Origin: Cherax quadricarinatus
Taxonomy: Eukaryota > Arthropoda > Malacostraca > Decapoda > Parastacidae
Direction: 5' to 3'
DNA length: 64,000 nt
Assembly: GCF_038502225.1 (NCBI RefSeq)
Contig: NC_091292.1
Location: forward strand, 102,394,128 to 102,458,127
The stretch's first letter is position 1. Each line of letters starts with the position of its first letter. The notes beneath the pieces are model-generated. The model was not told where the DNA came from. It worked only from the letters and a program-made list of their open reading frames with translations, and searched no databases. Shown in pieces: positions 38,088 through 51,125 of this stretch. The translations under genes and the position numbers were made by a program.

Positions 38088-41000
38088 ACAATGTGTTGTT
38101 CCTTCAACATGTGTTGTTCCTTCAACACGTGCTGTTCCTTCAACATGTGTTGTTCCTTCAACACGTGCTGTTCCTTCAACATGTGTTGTTCCTTCAACAC
38201 GTGCTGTTCCTTCAACATGTGCTGTTCCTTCAACATGTGTTGTTCCTTCAACACGTGCTGTTCCTTCAACATGTGCTGTTCCTTCAACACGTGCTGTTCC
38301 TTCAACACGTGCTGTTCCTTCAACACGTGCTGTTCCTTCAACACGTGTTGTTCCTTCAACATGTGCTGTTCCTTCAACATGTGTTGTTCCTTCAACACGT
38401 GCTGTTCCTTCAACACGTGCTGTTCCTTCAACATGTGTTGTTCCTTCAACACGTGCTGTTCCTTCAACATGTGTTGTTCCTTCAACACGTGCTGTTCCTT
38501 CAACATGTGTTGTTCCTTCAACATGTGCTGTTCCTTCAACACGTGCTGTTCCTTCAACATGTGTTGTTCCTTCAACACGTGCTGTTCCTTCAACATGTGC
38601 TGTTCCTTCAACACGTGCTGTTCCTTCAACACGTGCTGTTCCTTCAACACGTGCTGTTCCTTCAACATGTGCTGTTCCTTCAACATGTGCTGTTCCTTCA
38701 ACATGTGCTGTTCCTTCAACATGTGCTGTTCCTTCAACACGTGCTGTTCCTTCAACACGTGCTGTTCCTTCAACATGTGCTGTTCCTTCACGTGCTGCTC
38801 CTTCAACATGTGCTGTTCCTTCAACATGTGCTGTTCCTTCAACACGTGCTGTTCCTTCAACATGTGCTGTTCCTTCAACATGTGCTGTTCCTTCAACATG
38901 TGCTGTTCCTTCAACATGTGCTGTTCCTTCAACACGTGCTGTTCCTTCAACACGTGCTGTTCCTTCAACATGTGCTGTTCCTTCAACATGTGCTGTTCCT
39001 TCAACACGTGCTGTTCCTTCAACATGTGCTGTTCCTTCAACATGTGCTGTTCCTTCAACACGTGCTGTTCCTTCAACACGTGCTGTTCCTTCAACATGTG
39101 CTGTTCCTTCAACATGTGCTGTTCCTTCAACATGTGCTGTTCCTTCAACATGTGCTGTTCCTTCAACATGTGCTGTTCCTTCAACATGTGCTGTTCCTTC
39201 AACACGTGCTGTTCCTTCAACATGTGCTGTTCCTTCAACATGTGCTGTTCCTTCATGTGCTGTTCCTTCAACATGTGCTGTTCCTTCAACATGTGCTGTT
39301 CCTTCAACATGTGCTGTTCCTTCAACATGTGCTGTTCCTTCAACACGTGCTGTTCCTTCAACATGTGCTGTTCCTTCAACATGTGCTGTTCCTTCAACAC
39401 GTGCTGTTCCTTCAACACGTGCTGTTCCTTCAACACGTGCTGTTCCTTCAACACGTGCTGTTCCTTCAACACGTGCTGTTCCTTCAACACGTGCTGTTCC
39501 TTCAACACGTGCTGTTCCTTCAACATGTGCTGTTCCTTCAACACGTGCTGTTCCTTCAACACGTGCTGTTCCTTCAACATGTGCTGTTCCTTCAACATGT
39601 GCTGTTCCTTCAACACGTGCTGTTCCTTCAACACGTGCTGTTCCTTCAACACGTGCTGTTCCTTCAACACGTGCTGTTCCTTCAACATGTGCTGTTCCTT
39701 CAACATGTGCTGTTCCTTCAACACGTGCTGTTCCTTCAACATGTGCTGTTCCTTCAACATGTGCTGTTCCTTCATCATGTGCTGTTCCTTCAACACGTGC
39801 TGCTCCTTCAACATGTGTTGTTCCTTCAACACGTGCTGTTCCTTCAACATGTGCTGTTCCTTCAACACGTGCTGTTCCTTCAACACGTGCTGCTCCTTCA
39901 ACATGTGCTGTTCCTTCAACACGTGCTGTTCCTTCAACACGTGCTGTTCCTTCAACATGTGCTGTTCCTTCAACATGTGCTGTTCCTTCAACATGTGCTG
40001 TTCCTTCACGTGCTGTTCCTTCAACATGTGCTGTTCCTTCAACATGTGCTGTTCCTTCAACACGTGCTGTTCCTTCAACATGTGCTGTTCCTTCAACACG
40101 TGCTGTTCCTTCAACATGTGCTGTTCCTTCAACATGTGCTGTTCCTTCAACATGTGCTGTTCCTTCACGTGCTGTTCCTTCAACATGTGCTGTTCCTTCA
40201 ACATGTGCTGTTCCTTCAACACGTGCTGTTCCTTCAACATGTGCTGTTCCTTCAACACGTGCTGTTCCTTCAACATGTGCTGTTCCTTCAACACGTGCTG
40301 TTCCTTCAACACGTGCTGTTCCTTCAACACGTGCTGTTCCTTCAACATGTGCTGTTCCTTCAACATGTGCTGTTCCTTCAACATGTGCTGTTCCTTCAAC
40401 ATGTGCTGTTCCTTCAACATGTGCTGTTCCTTCAACATGTGCTGTTCCTTCAACATGTGCTGTTCCTTCAACATGTGCTGTTCCTTCAACACGTGCTGTT
40501 CCTTCAACATGTGCTGTTCCTTCAACATGTGCTGTTCCTTCAACATGTGCTGTTCCTTCAACACGTGCTGTTCCTTCAACATGTGCTGTTCCTTCAACAT
40601 GTGCTGTTCCTTCAACATGTGCTGTTCCTTCAACATGTGCTGTTCCTTCAACATGTGCTGTTCCTTCAACATGTGCTGTTCCTTCAACATGTGCTGTTCC
40701 TTCAACATGTGCTGTTCCTTCAACATGTGCTGTTCCTTCAACATGTGCTGTTCCTTCAACATGTGCTGTTCCTTCAACATGTGCTGTTCCTTCAACACGT
40801 GCTGTTCCTTCAACATGTGCTGTTCCTTCAACATGTGCTGTTCCTTCAACATGTGCTGTTCCTTCAACATGTGCTGTTCCTTCAACATGTGCTGTTCCTT
40901 CAACATGTGCTGTTCCTTCAACATGTGCTGTTCCTTCAACATGTGCTGTTCCTTCAACATGTGCTGTTCCTTCAACATGTGCTGTTCCTTCAACATGTGC

Positions 41001-44000
41001 TGTTCCTTCAACATGTGCTGTTCCTTCAACATGTGCTGTTCCTTCAACATGTGCTGTTCCTTCAACATGTGCTGTTCCTTCAACATGTGCTGTTCCTTCA
41101 ACATGTGCTGTTCCTTCAACATGTGCTGTTCCTTCAACATGTGCTGTTCCTTCAACATGTGCTGTTCCTTCAACATGTGCTGTTCCTTCAACATGTGCTG
41201 TTCCTTCAACATGTGCTGTTCCTTCAACATGTGCTGTTCCTTCAACATGTGCTGTTCCTTCAACATGTGCTGTTCCTTCAACATGTGCTGTTCCTTCAAC
41301 ATGTGCTGTTCCTTGTGCTGTTCCTTCAACATGTGCTGTTCCTTCAACATGTGCTGTTCCTTCAACATGTGCTGTTCCTTCAACATGTGCTGTTCCTTCA
41401 ACACGTGCTGTTCCTTTCAACATGTGCTGTTCCTTCAACACATGTGCTGTTCCTTCAACATGTGCTGTTCCTTCAACATGTGCTGTTCCTTCAACATGTG
41501 CTGTTCCTTCAACATGTGCTGTTCCTTGTGCTGTTCCTTCAACATGTGCTGTTCCCTCAACATGTGCTGTTCCTTCAACACGTGCTGTTCCTTCAACATG
41601 TGCTGTTCCTTCAACACGTGCTGTTCCTTCAACATGTGCTGTTCCTTCAACATGTGCTGTTCCTTCAACACGTGCTGTTCCTTCAACATGTGCTGTTCCT
41701 TCAACACGTGCTGTTCCTTCAACATGTGCTGTTCCTTCAACATGTGCTGTTCCTTCAACATGTGCTGTTCCTTCAACATGTGCTGTTCCTTCAACATGTG
41801 CTGTTCCTTCAACATGTGCTGTTCCTTCAACATGTGCTGTTCCTTCAACATGTGCTGTTCCTTCAACACGTGCTGTTCCTTCAACATGTGCTGTTCCTTC
41901 AACATGTGCTGTTCCTTCAACATGTGCTGTTCCTTCAACATGTGCTGTTCCTTCAACATGTGCTGTTCCTTCAACATGTGCTGTTCCTTGTGCTGTTCCT
42001 TCAACATGTGTGCTGTTCCTTCAACATGTGCTGTTCCTTCAACATGTGTTGTTCCTTCAACACGTGCTGTTCCTTCAACATGTGCTGTTCCTTCAACATG
42101 TGCTGTTCCTTCAACATGTGCTGTTCCTTCAACACGTGCTGTTCCTTCAACATGTGCTGTTCCTTCAACATGTGCTGTTCCTTCAACACGTGCTGTTCCT
42201 TCAACATGTGCTGTTCCTTCAACACGTGCTGTTCCTTCAACATGTGCTGTTCCTTCAACATGTGCTGTTCCTTCAACAGGTGCTGTTCCTTCAACATGTG
42301 CTGTTCCTTAAACAGGAGCTGTGCCTTCAACACATGTGCTGTTCATTCAACATGTGCTGTTACTTCAACATGTGCTGTTCCTTCAACATGTGCTGTTCCT
42401 TCAACATGTGCTGTTCCTTCAACACGTGCTGTTCCTTCAACATGTGCTGTTCCTTCAACACGTGCTGTTCCTTCAACATGTGCTGTTCCTTCAACATGTG
42501 CTGTTCCTTCAACATGTGCTGTTCCTTCAACATGTGCTGTTCCTTCAACATGTGCTGTTCCTTCAACATGTGCTGTTCCTTCAACATGTGCTGTTCCTTC
42601 AACATGTGCTGTTCCTTCAACATGTGCTGTTCCTTCAACATGTGCTGTTCCTTCAACACGTGCTGTTCCTTCAACACGTGCTGTTCCTTCAACATGTGCT
42701 GTTCCTTCAACATGTGCTGTTCCTTCAACACGTGCTGTTCCTTCAACATGTGCTGTTCCTTCAACATGTGCTGTTCCTTCAACATGTGCTGTTCCTTCAA
42801 CACGTGCTGTTCCTTCAACATGTGCTGTTCCTTCAACATGTGCTGTTCCTTCAACATGTGCTGTTCCTTCAACATGTGCTGTTCCTTCAACACGTGCTGT
42901 TCCTTCAACATGTGCTGTTCCTTCAACACGTGCTGTTCCTTCAACACGTGCTGTTCCTTCAACACGTGCTGTTCCTTCAACATGTGCTGTTCCTTCAACA
43001 TGTGCTGTTCCTTCAACACGTGCTGTTCCTTCAACATGTGCTGTTCCTTCAACACGTGCTGTTCCTTCAACACGTGCTGTTCCTTCAACATGTGCTGTTC
43101 CTTCAACACGTGCTGTTCCTTCAACACGTGCTGTTCCTTCAACACGTGCTGTTCCTTCAACACGTGCTGTTCCTTCAACACGTGCTGTTCCTTCAACATG
43201 TGCTGTTCCTTCAACATGTGCTGTTCCTTCAACACGTGCTGTTCCTTCAACATGTGCTGTTCCTTCAACATGTGCTGTTCCTTTCAACACGTGCTGCGTG
43301 CTTCCTTCAACATGTTCTGTTCCTTCATCATGTGCTGTTCCTTCAACACGTGCTGTTCCTTCAACATGTGCTGTTCCTTCAACATGTGCTGTTCCTTCAA
43401 CATGTGCTGTTCCTTCAACATGTGCTGTTCCTTCAACATGTGCTGTTCCTTCAACACGTGCTGTTCCTTCAACATGTGCTGTTCCTTCAACACGTGCTGT
43501 TCCTTGTGCTTTTCCTTCAACATGTGCTGTTCCTTCTACACGTGCTGTTCCTTCAACACGTGCTGTTCCTTCAACATGTGCTGTTCCTTCAACATGTGCT
43601 GTTCCTTCAACATGTGCTGTTCCTTCAACATGTGCTGTTCCTTCAACATGTGCTGTTCCTTCAACACGTGCTGTTCCTTCAACATGTGCTGTTCCTTCAA
43701 CACGTGCTGCTCCTTCAACATGTGCTGTTCCTTCAACATGTGCTGTTCCTTCACGTGCTGTTCCTTCAACATGTGCTGTTCCTTCAACATGTGCTGTTCC
43801 TTCAACATGTGCTGTTCCTTCACGTGCTGTTCCTTCAACATGTGCTGTGCTGTTCCTTCAACATGTGCTGTTCCTTCAACACGTGCTGTTCCTTCAACAC
43901 GTGCTGTTCCTTCAACTGTTCCTTCAACACGTGCTGTTCCTTCAACATGTGCTGTTCCTTCAACATGTGCTGTTCCTTCAACATGTGCTGTTCCTTCAAC

Positions 44001-46231
44001 ACGTGCTGTTCCTTCAACATGTGCTGTTCCTTCAACATGTGCTGTTCCTTCAACATGTGCTGTTCCTTCAACATGTGCTGTTCCTTCAACATGTGCTGTT
44101 CCTTCAACATGTGCTGTTCCTTCAACATGTGCTGTTCCTTCAACATGTGCTGTTCCTTCAACACGTGCTGTTCCTTCAACATGTGCTGTTCCTTGTGCTG
44201 TTCCTTCAACATGTGCTGTTCCTTCAACTGTTCCTTCAACATGTGCTGTTCCTTCAACATGTGCTGTTCCTTCAACACGTGCTGTTCCTTCAACATGTGC
44301 TGTTCCTTCAACATGTGCTGTTCCTTGTGCTGTTCCTTCAACATGTGCTGTTCCTTCAACATGTGCTGTTCCTTCAACATGTGCTGTTCCTTCAACATGT
44401 GCTGTTCCTTCAACATGTGCTGTTCCTTCAACATGTGCTGTTCCTTCAACATGTGCTGTTCCTTCAACACGTGCTGTTCCTTCAACATGTGCTGTTCCTT
44501 CAACATGTGCTGTTCCTTCAACATGTGCTGTTCCTTCAACATGTGCTGTTCCTTCAACATGTGCTGTTCCTTCAACATGTGCTGTTCCTTCAACATGTGC
44601 TGTTCCTTCAACATGTGCTGTTCCTTCAACATGTGCTGTTCCTTCAACATGTGCTGTTCCTTCAACACGTGCTGTTCCTTCAACATGTGCTGTTCCTTCA
44701 ACATGTGCTGTTCCTTCAACATGTGCTGTTCCTTCAACATGTGCTGTTCCTTCAACATGTGCTGTTCCTTCAACATGTGCTGTTCCTTCAACATGTGCTG
44801 TTCCTTCAACATGTGCTGTTCCTTCAACATGTGCTGTTCCTTCAACATGTGCTGTTCCTTCAACATGTGCTGTTCCTTCAACATGTGCTGTTCCTTCAAC
44901 ATGTGCTGTTCCTTCAACATGTGCTGTTCCTTCAACATGTGCTGTTCCTTCAACATGTGCTGTTCCTTCAACATGTGCTGTTCCTTCAACATGTGCTGTT
45001 CCTTCAACATGTGCTGTTCCTTCAACATGTGCTGTTCCTTCAACATGTGCTGTTCCTTCAACACGTGCTGTTCCTTCAACACGTGCTGTTCCTTCAACAT
45101 GTGCTGTTCCTTCAACATGTGCTGTTCCTTCAACACGTGCTGTTCCTTCAACATGTGCTGTTCCTTCAACATGTGCTGTTCCTTCAACACGTGCTGTTCC
45201 TTCAACATGTGCTGTTCCTTCAACATGTGCTGTTCCTTCAACATGTGCTGTTCCTTCAACACGTGCTGTTCCTTCAACATGTGCTGTTCCTTCAACACGT
45301 GCTGTTCCTTCAACATGTGCTGTTCCTTCAACACGTGCTGTTCCTTCAACACGTGCTGTTCCTTCAACACGTGCTGTTCCTTCAATCAACACGTGCTGTT
45401 CCTTCAACACGTGCTGTTCCTTCAACATGTGCTGTTCCTTCAACATGTGCTGTTCCTTCAACATGTGCTGTTCCTTCAACACGTGCTGTTCCTTCAACAC
45501 GTGCTGTTCCTTCAATCAACACGTGCTGTTCCTTCAACACGTGCTGTTCCTTCAACATGTGCTGTTCCTTCAACATGTGCTGTTCCTTCAACATGTGCCG
45601 TTCCTTCAACATGTGCTGTTCCTTCAACATGTGCTGTTCCTTCAACATGTGCCTTTCCTTCAACAAGTGCTGTTCCTTCAACACGTGCTGTTCCTTCAAC
45701 ACGTGCTGTTCCTTCAACATGTGCTGTTCCTTCAACATGTGCTGTTCCTTCAACATGTGCCGTTCCTTCAACATGTGCTGTTCCTTCAACACGTGCTGTT
45801 CCTTCAACATATGCTGTTCCTTCAACATGTGCTGTTCCTTCAACACGTGCTGTTCCTTCAACATGTGCTGTTCCTTCAACATATGCTGTTCCTTCAACAC
45901 GTGCTGTTCCTTCAACATGTGCTGTTCCTTCAACATATGCTGTTCCTTCAACATGTGCTGTTCCTTCAACACGTGCTGTTCCTTCAACACGTGCTGCTCC
46001 TTCAACATGTGCTGTTCCTTCAACATGTGCTGTTCCTTCAACATGTGCTGTTCCTTCAACACGTGCTGTTCCTTCAACATGTGCTGTTCCTTCAACATGT
46101 GCTGTTCCGTCAACACGTGCTGCTCCTTCAACACGTGCTGTTCCTTCAACACGTGCTGCTCATTCAACATGTGCTGTTCCTTCAACACGTGCTGTTCCTT
46201 CAACATGTGCTGTTCCTTCAACACGTGCTGT
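38088..46231. repeat. 18-bp minisatellite (about 8.1 kb, about 450 copies)
   Basis: Unit TTCAACATGTGCTGTTCC with one dominant variable site, ACATGTG versus ACACGTG. Rarer changes are GTGTTG (left edge), CTGCTCC, ATATGC and GCCGTT (right edge), units lacking ACA or CAACA, and TTCAATCAAC insertions at 45382 and 45512. Most mutated units sit at the two edges and the centre is homogeneous (for example about 40800-41300), as expected for an array renewed from the middle. All three plus frames and two minus frames of the unit are stop-free, producing frames of up to 2,743 codons (CAVPST, HVLFLQ, MCCSFN; minus VEGTAH, LKEQHM). Frame changes occur inside these frames without stops. Not called as genes. 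Confidence 0.98.
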
Positions 46232-46343
46232 TTCGTTACTATGTGTTGTGTTGCCAGTGTGACCTTTGGGTGACATAAGAAGGTAACCTTCAGTGTGAGA
46301 AACCGTTGTTCACTGGTGGCTTGACCTTTCCAGCACTCTGTAT
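46232..46343. other. Single-copy spacer
   Basis: About 110 bp with no gene recognised. Confidence 0.6.

Positions 46344-46417
<74 letters not shown>
46344..46417. repeat. (GA)n microsatellite
   Basis: About 74 bp of GA dinucleotide. Confidence 0.98.
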
Positions 46418-46419
<2 letters not shown>

Positions 46420-47574
46420 GAGAGGGAAAAGGGAAGGTAGATGGGGTAGGGGAGGAAGATTATGAGCATAAATTGCAGGAAATAAATTTGCACCTTGCTT
46501 CTCTTCCTTTCCCCTCTCTCTCCCTCTCTCGGTCTGTTTCTCTAGTGTTTGCTTCTAGCTACACTAGAGAACACATGACCTTCCAGTATGTGTTGAATCA
46601 AGCAGTATCAGGAACTCTTAAAAAGTCTTTCACACTTATATACCTCACCATGCTGGAGATAACGTAAACATACCAGGGGATACTCTACAAGTAACTCATG
46701 TCTCGCCAAGCTGGTAACCTGGTCATGCGACACACGACGAGTGTTACGAAGCAAGTGAGCACTGTCACCAAGGTTTACTAAAGGTATTTTTAGCCTGGGT
46801 GGACACATTGTGGGAATGAAGGTTGGTTTAACACTGGGAGCTCCACCACACTGTGTAGTGAGTCCCTCACAACCTTCCACACTGTTGTGTGTGTCTTATT
46901 AACCCTCCACGCTGCTTCAGTGTATCATGTTAACTCTCCACTCTCTTTGTGTGTCATGTCTCCACTGGAAGTTCCCTGCGGTGTTAGGCTGGCTGCAGGA
47001 AACGGCAGTTTTGTGAATAAGGTAGAATACCATTATGCACAGAGCACATGTGTTTTATAGACAATAAATACAATGAAATCGTTCTCTCTTTCCTCACACC
47101 AAGAAAGGCACTTAACGCGAAGTACTTAAGTCGTCTTCTTTCTGAGGGCATAAACAATTTGAAGCTGTGAGTCCTTCGACTGTAAGTGTAACACCATCAC
47201 CTACATCTTTCAAGAAACTTAAATTCCCTACCATCTTAATCTCTGGGTGTAGACGGTCTCCAGAACCTCAGGAAGGATGTGCAAAATGTTACACTGGAAT
47301 ACTCTACCCACTAGTAATGTAACTAACATCAGTCCGGCTGGGAATTATCATCCTAGCAGCGTTCCAGAGCTGGGAATCAGCATCCTAGCAGCGCCTTTAA
47401 TCAAGATTCGGTGCTCCTAAAGGAAATCTCATTTGGTCCTCAGCTTCCAGGGACGCAGGTAGGTAAGGGGTGCGAGGGGTTAGGCTAGAGGTGGGAGAGG
47501 GGGTGATGGGTGAGAAAGGGGTTGAGGATTGAGGAAGCGGGTGAGACGGAGGGGGAAGGAAAGCATTGCAAGAT
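46418..47574. other. Single-copy region, no gene recognised
   Basis: About 1.15 kb. Frames are under 91 codons and have no recognisable domain. There is a small local duplication near 47336-47395 (GCTGGGAAT...CATCCTAGCAGCG twice). Confidence 0.6.
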
Positions 47575-47885
47575 AACTGTAAGATGCTGGCGGGGGTCAG
47601 CGCCCCCCGCGGCCTGGCCACAGACCAGACCTAGTGGATCAAGACTTGACTCGACATCTCACCAGAAGATGTCAGAAACACTGCTGGGAAAAGTGTTGAA
47701 GTCTTCAAGAGGAAAATGGACATGTATCTTCACCAGGTGCCAGATCAAAAGGCTGTGATGGATGTGGGAGACAGCGGGCCACCAGCAGCAACAGCCTGGC
47801 TGACCAGGCAAGTACCAGACAAAGCTGGTCCAGGACCGGGAGCAGGAAAACTCTCGAAGCTCACCAAAGGCATATCAAAGGTATA
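47575..47885 (+). pseudogene. CR1-like LINE C-terminal coding and 3' region, frameshifted
   Basis: From about 47690 the DNA reads, across frames, as the last coding part of a LINE protein: SVEVFKRKMDMYLHQVPDQ in one frame, then GDSGPPAATAWLTRQVPDK in the next. The region pairs with 5590-5745. Just upstream, 47575-47645 has a GTCAGCGCCCCCCGCGG block like the GATCAACGCCCCCTGGCCCG block of 22008-22028. A decayed fragment that cannot encode a product. Confidence 0.6.
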
Positions 47886-48715
47886 CAACAGCACTTGCAC
47901 ACGCAACACCTCAGTTTACAACAACACCTGCACACGCAACACCTGCACGCACACAACAACACAGATTACAAAATCTGGACGCTCAACACCGGTTACAATA
48001 ACACCTGCACACGCAACACCTGCACGCACACAACAATACAGATTACAAAACCTGGACGCTCAACACCGGTTACAATAACACATGCACACAAATCAGGTTG
48101 CAATAACACCTGCATACTCAACATAGGTTACAACACCTGTACACAACAACACAAGTTACAACACCCACACACTCAACACAGGTTACAACACCCACACACT
48201 CAACACAGGTTACAACACCCACACACTCAACACAGGTTACAACACCCGCACACTCAACACAGGTTACAACACCCACACACTCAACACAGGTTACAGCACC
48301 TGTACACAACAACACAGGTTACAACACCTGTACAAAACAACACAGGTTACAACACCTGTACACAACAACACAGGTTACAACACACACTCTCAACACAGGT
48401 TACAACACCCACACACTCATCACAGGTTACAACACATGTACACAACAACACAGGTTACAACACCCACACACTCAACACAGGTTACAACACCCACACACTC
48501 AACACAGGTTACAGCACCTGTACACAACAACACAGGTTACAACACCCACACACTCAACACAGGTTACAACACCCGCACACTCAACACGGGTTACAACACC
48601 CGCACACTCAACACAGGTTACAACACCCGCACACTCAACACAGGTTACAACACCCGCACACTCAACACAGGTTACAACACCAGCACACTCAACACAGGTG
48701 TGCGACAATCTACAA
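47886..48715. repeat. 27-bp minisatellite (CACACTCAACACAGGTTACA type)
   Basis: Unit CACACTCAACACAGGTTACA then ACACCCA (27 bp), with a second form containing CCTGTACACAACA. The first 230 bp are longer, degenerate units carrying CACCTGCACACGCAACAC. About 28 copies. Open frames read GYNTHTLNT- or LQHPHTQHR-type repeats, with no domain. Confidence 0.94.
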
Positions 48716-48788
48716 AGGCTGTTGCAATTTATCCCGTTTAAACGCCTTTGCAAACGCCGTTGTAACACCACTGTTGTCAGACGGGAAA

Positions 48789-48837
<49 letters not shown>

Positions 48838-48870
48838 GTATAAGGTGAGAAGATAATGGAGGTAGAGAGT
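48716..48870. repeat. Spacer with (ATT)n microsatellite
   Basis: (ATT)n run at about 48789-48837 in otherwise single-copy DNA. Confidence 0.95.
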
Positions 48871-49277
48871 AGCGTGGAGTGAGCGTTGTTCCCCGTCACT
48901 GAAGTTTAGCGTGGAGTGAGCGTTGTTCCCCGTCACTGAAGTTTAGCGTGGAGTGAGCGTTGTTCCCCGTCACTAAAGTTTAGCGTGGAGTGAGCGTTGT
49001 TCCCCGTCACTGAAGTTTAGCGTGGAGTGAGCGTTGTTCCCCGTCACTGAAGTTTAGCGTGGAGTGAGCGTTGTTCCCCGTCACTGAAGTTTAGCGTGGA
49101 GTGAGCGTTGTTCCCCGTCACTGAAGTTTAGCGTGGAGTGAGCGTTGTTCCCCGTCACTGAAGTTTAGCGTGGAGTGAGCGTTGTTCCCCGTCACTGAAG
49201 TTTAGCGTGGAGTGAGCGTTGTTCCCCGTCACTGAAGTTTAGCGTGGAGTGAGCGTTGTTCCCCGTCACTAAAGTTC
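48871..49277. repeat. 37-bp tandem repeat, eleven copies
   Basis: Unit AGCGTGGAGTGAGCGTTGTT then CCCCGTCACTGAAGTTT (37 bp). Copies are nearly identical; two units have CACTAAAG instead of CACTGAAG. High homogeneity suggests recent expansion. Confidence 0.96.
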
Positions 49278-50254
49278 AGACAATCCATGAATGAGGTAGT
49301 TTCTTCTTGGGCTGAAATGACGGAGATATTTCCGCTTTCGTCACATTGTCAGCGGTGAGTGACCTCAGAGGCCGCCAGCACCGCCGCCGCCGCCGCCATG
49401 ATAATCTCCAGAACCGCTAACAGGTAACAGATAATGGTTTTAGGACATTTCATGAATAAAATTGAATTAAAATGGAATGGTTGTTAAATGGGAGCAACTC
49501 TCAACACGAAGCTGCTTTTCAACACCAATATATTTTTTGAAAGTTTTATTGAACATGTGAGGGAGATTCGAACCGTGGTGCTGGTATATTGGAGGCTCAG
49601 TGCTGTACCTGACTACCTGGGGTGTGTTACAAGGAGCAGCAACCAGGTCTTACACCACAGACACACGTAGCTTACATACCACTATTTTACAGACAACACT
49701 TCTGTGACCTGTCTCCAGTGCTGTGTGACCTTTGTGGGTTTAGCGCTTGGTTTTGATTATAATGTGACCTGTCTGCATCAGCAGCATCAACTGTGTAAAA
49801 TGTTGATGTGGTAAGCTTGGTGGTTCATTGTTGGTTCTGCTACCTCGCAGGACCATGGTTCAAGTCTCCATCCATTCTTCCATTTATTCATTGACTGTCG
49901 TTCATTAAGACTTAATTAAACACATACAAAGTTTAGTTAAATCGAAGTTAATGCACTTAATGGTCATTTTATTTTTGTGTGTGTATATAGAAATTGAAGT
50001 TTCTTAAAAATCATTGAATCTAAAAAATATTTGAAGTAATAAATGCTAATTAGACTAAGAATGGAGCTCCCTCTACAGGAGGAGACGAAGAGTCACAGAC
50101 CTTCACAAACTTCAAACTTCAGGTCATACAGGACCCTGAGACAGAGATCAGAAATTCATTAGCGAAAATGAAAGTAAGTCGAAATATTTTTCTCCTGTTC
50201 ACCTTGAGAGAAATGATGTACTCAGCACGCCGAGTACATCACCACTTCTTCTTC
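49278..50254. other. Single-copy region with a CCG run and a weak exon-like patch
   Basis: A GCCGCC run at about 49378-49398 is followed by an ATG and a GTAACA splice-donor-like site (see findings). The rest is AT-rich with frames under 65 codons. No gene can be supported. Confidence 0.5.
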
Positions 50255-50545
50255 ATTGATGATGGGGCGGTGGTGGTGGAGGCAGTAGTGGTGGTGATGG
50301 AGGTAGTGGTGGTGATGAAGGCAGTAGTGGTGGTGATACAGTTGTGGTGGTGATGGAGGCAAGAGTGGTGGTAATGGAGGCAACAGTGGTGGTGCTGGAG
50401 GCAGTAGTAGTGGTGGTGGAGGCAGTAGCGGTGTTGTTGAAGGCAGTGGTGGTGGTGGTGGAGGCAGTAGTGGTGGTGGGGACAGTAGTGGTGGTGGAGA
50501 CAGTAATGATAGAGGCAGTAGTGGTAGTGATAATAAGGAAGGAAG
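50255..50545. repeat. GGTGGT/GAGGCAGTAGT-rich imperfect minisatellite
   Basis: Triplet-based imperfect repeats of GGAGGCAGTAGTGGTGGTG (about 18-30 bp spacing). Val/Glu-rich (plus) and Thr-rich (minus) frames result. Confidence 0.9.
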
Positions 50546-50677
50546 TGGCAGTATTTACATCACAATAATGGGGCGTGGCACTACAACACCACTGCTGGCT
50601 CCCCACACCTCATTTGATGCCTTGTTAATGCAATCACCCACACTACTGCTTCCGTATCCACCTTCCTCCCCTTCTTT

Positions 50678-50790
50678 CCCTCCCTCCTTCCTTCCTTCCT
50701 TCCTTCCCTCCTTCCTTCCTTCCCTCCTTCCTTACTTCCCTCCTTCCTTCCTTCCTTCCTTCCTTCATTCATTCATTCCTTCCCCTCCAG
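50678..50790. repeat. (TTCC)n / (TTCA)n microsatellite
   Basis: TTCC tetranucleotides with CTCC interruptions, ending in a few TTCA units. Confidence 0.95.
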
Positions 50791-50980
50791 GTTTCACGGT
50801 CAACACCAACCTATATCAGACAAAACTTCGTAGAAATAGATAAATATATCTTCACTTCAGATTGATATATGGTAATGCTGTGTCATGACACTTGATTGTC
50901 ATGCTGTGTCAACTTGTAAATATTTGGTAATATTTGACAAGAGTGATCTAAATGTTGTATACCCTTGAGTGATGCGTGAT
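50791..50980. other. Single-copy spacer
   Basis: About 190 bp with no gene or repeat recognised. Confidence 0.6.
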
Positions 50981-51125
50981 CTCTGGAAGTTAACGCTGGA
51001 GGAAGGTGACCTCTAAAGGTTATCCTGGAGGAAGGTGGTTCTGGAAGTTACCCTGGAGGAAGGTGACCTCTGTTAGTTACCCTGGAGGAATGTGACCTCT
51101 GGAAGTTACCCTGGAGGGAGGAACT
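50981..51125. repeat. About 30-bp imperfect tandem repeat
   Basis: Four to five copies of TCTGGAAGTTACCCTGGAGG then AAGGTGACC, with point changes. Confidence 0.85.

Noticed and set aside
38047..46278. Open frames of up to 2,743 codons on both strands
   Set aside because: They come from an 18-bp unit lacking stops in five of six frames. They switch repeat register without penalty, are open on both strands and have no domain.
48871..49277. CRISPR-like array of 37-bp repeats
   Set aside because: Units are directly tandem with no spacers.
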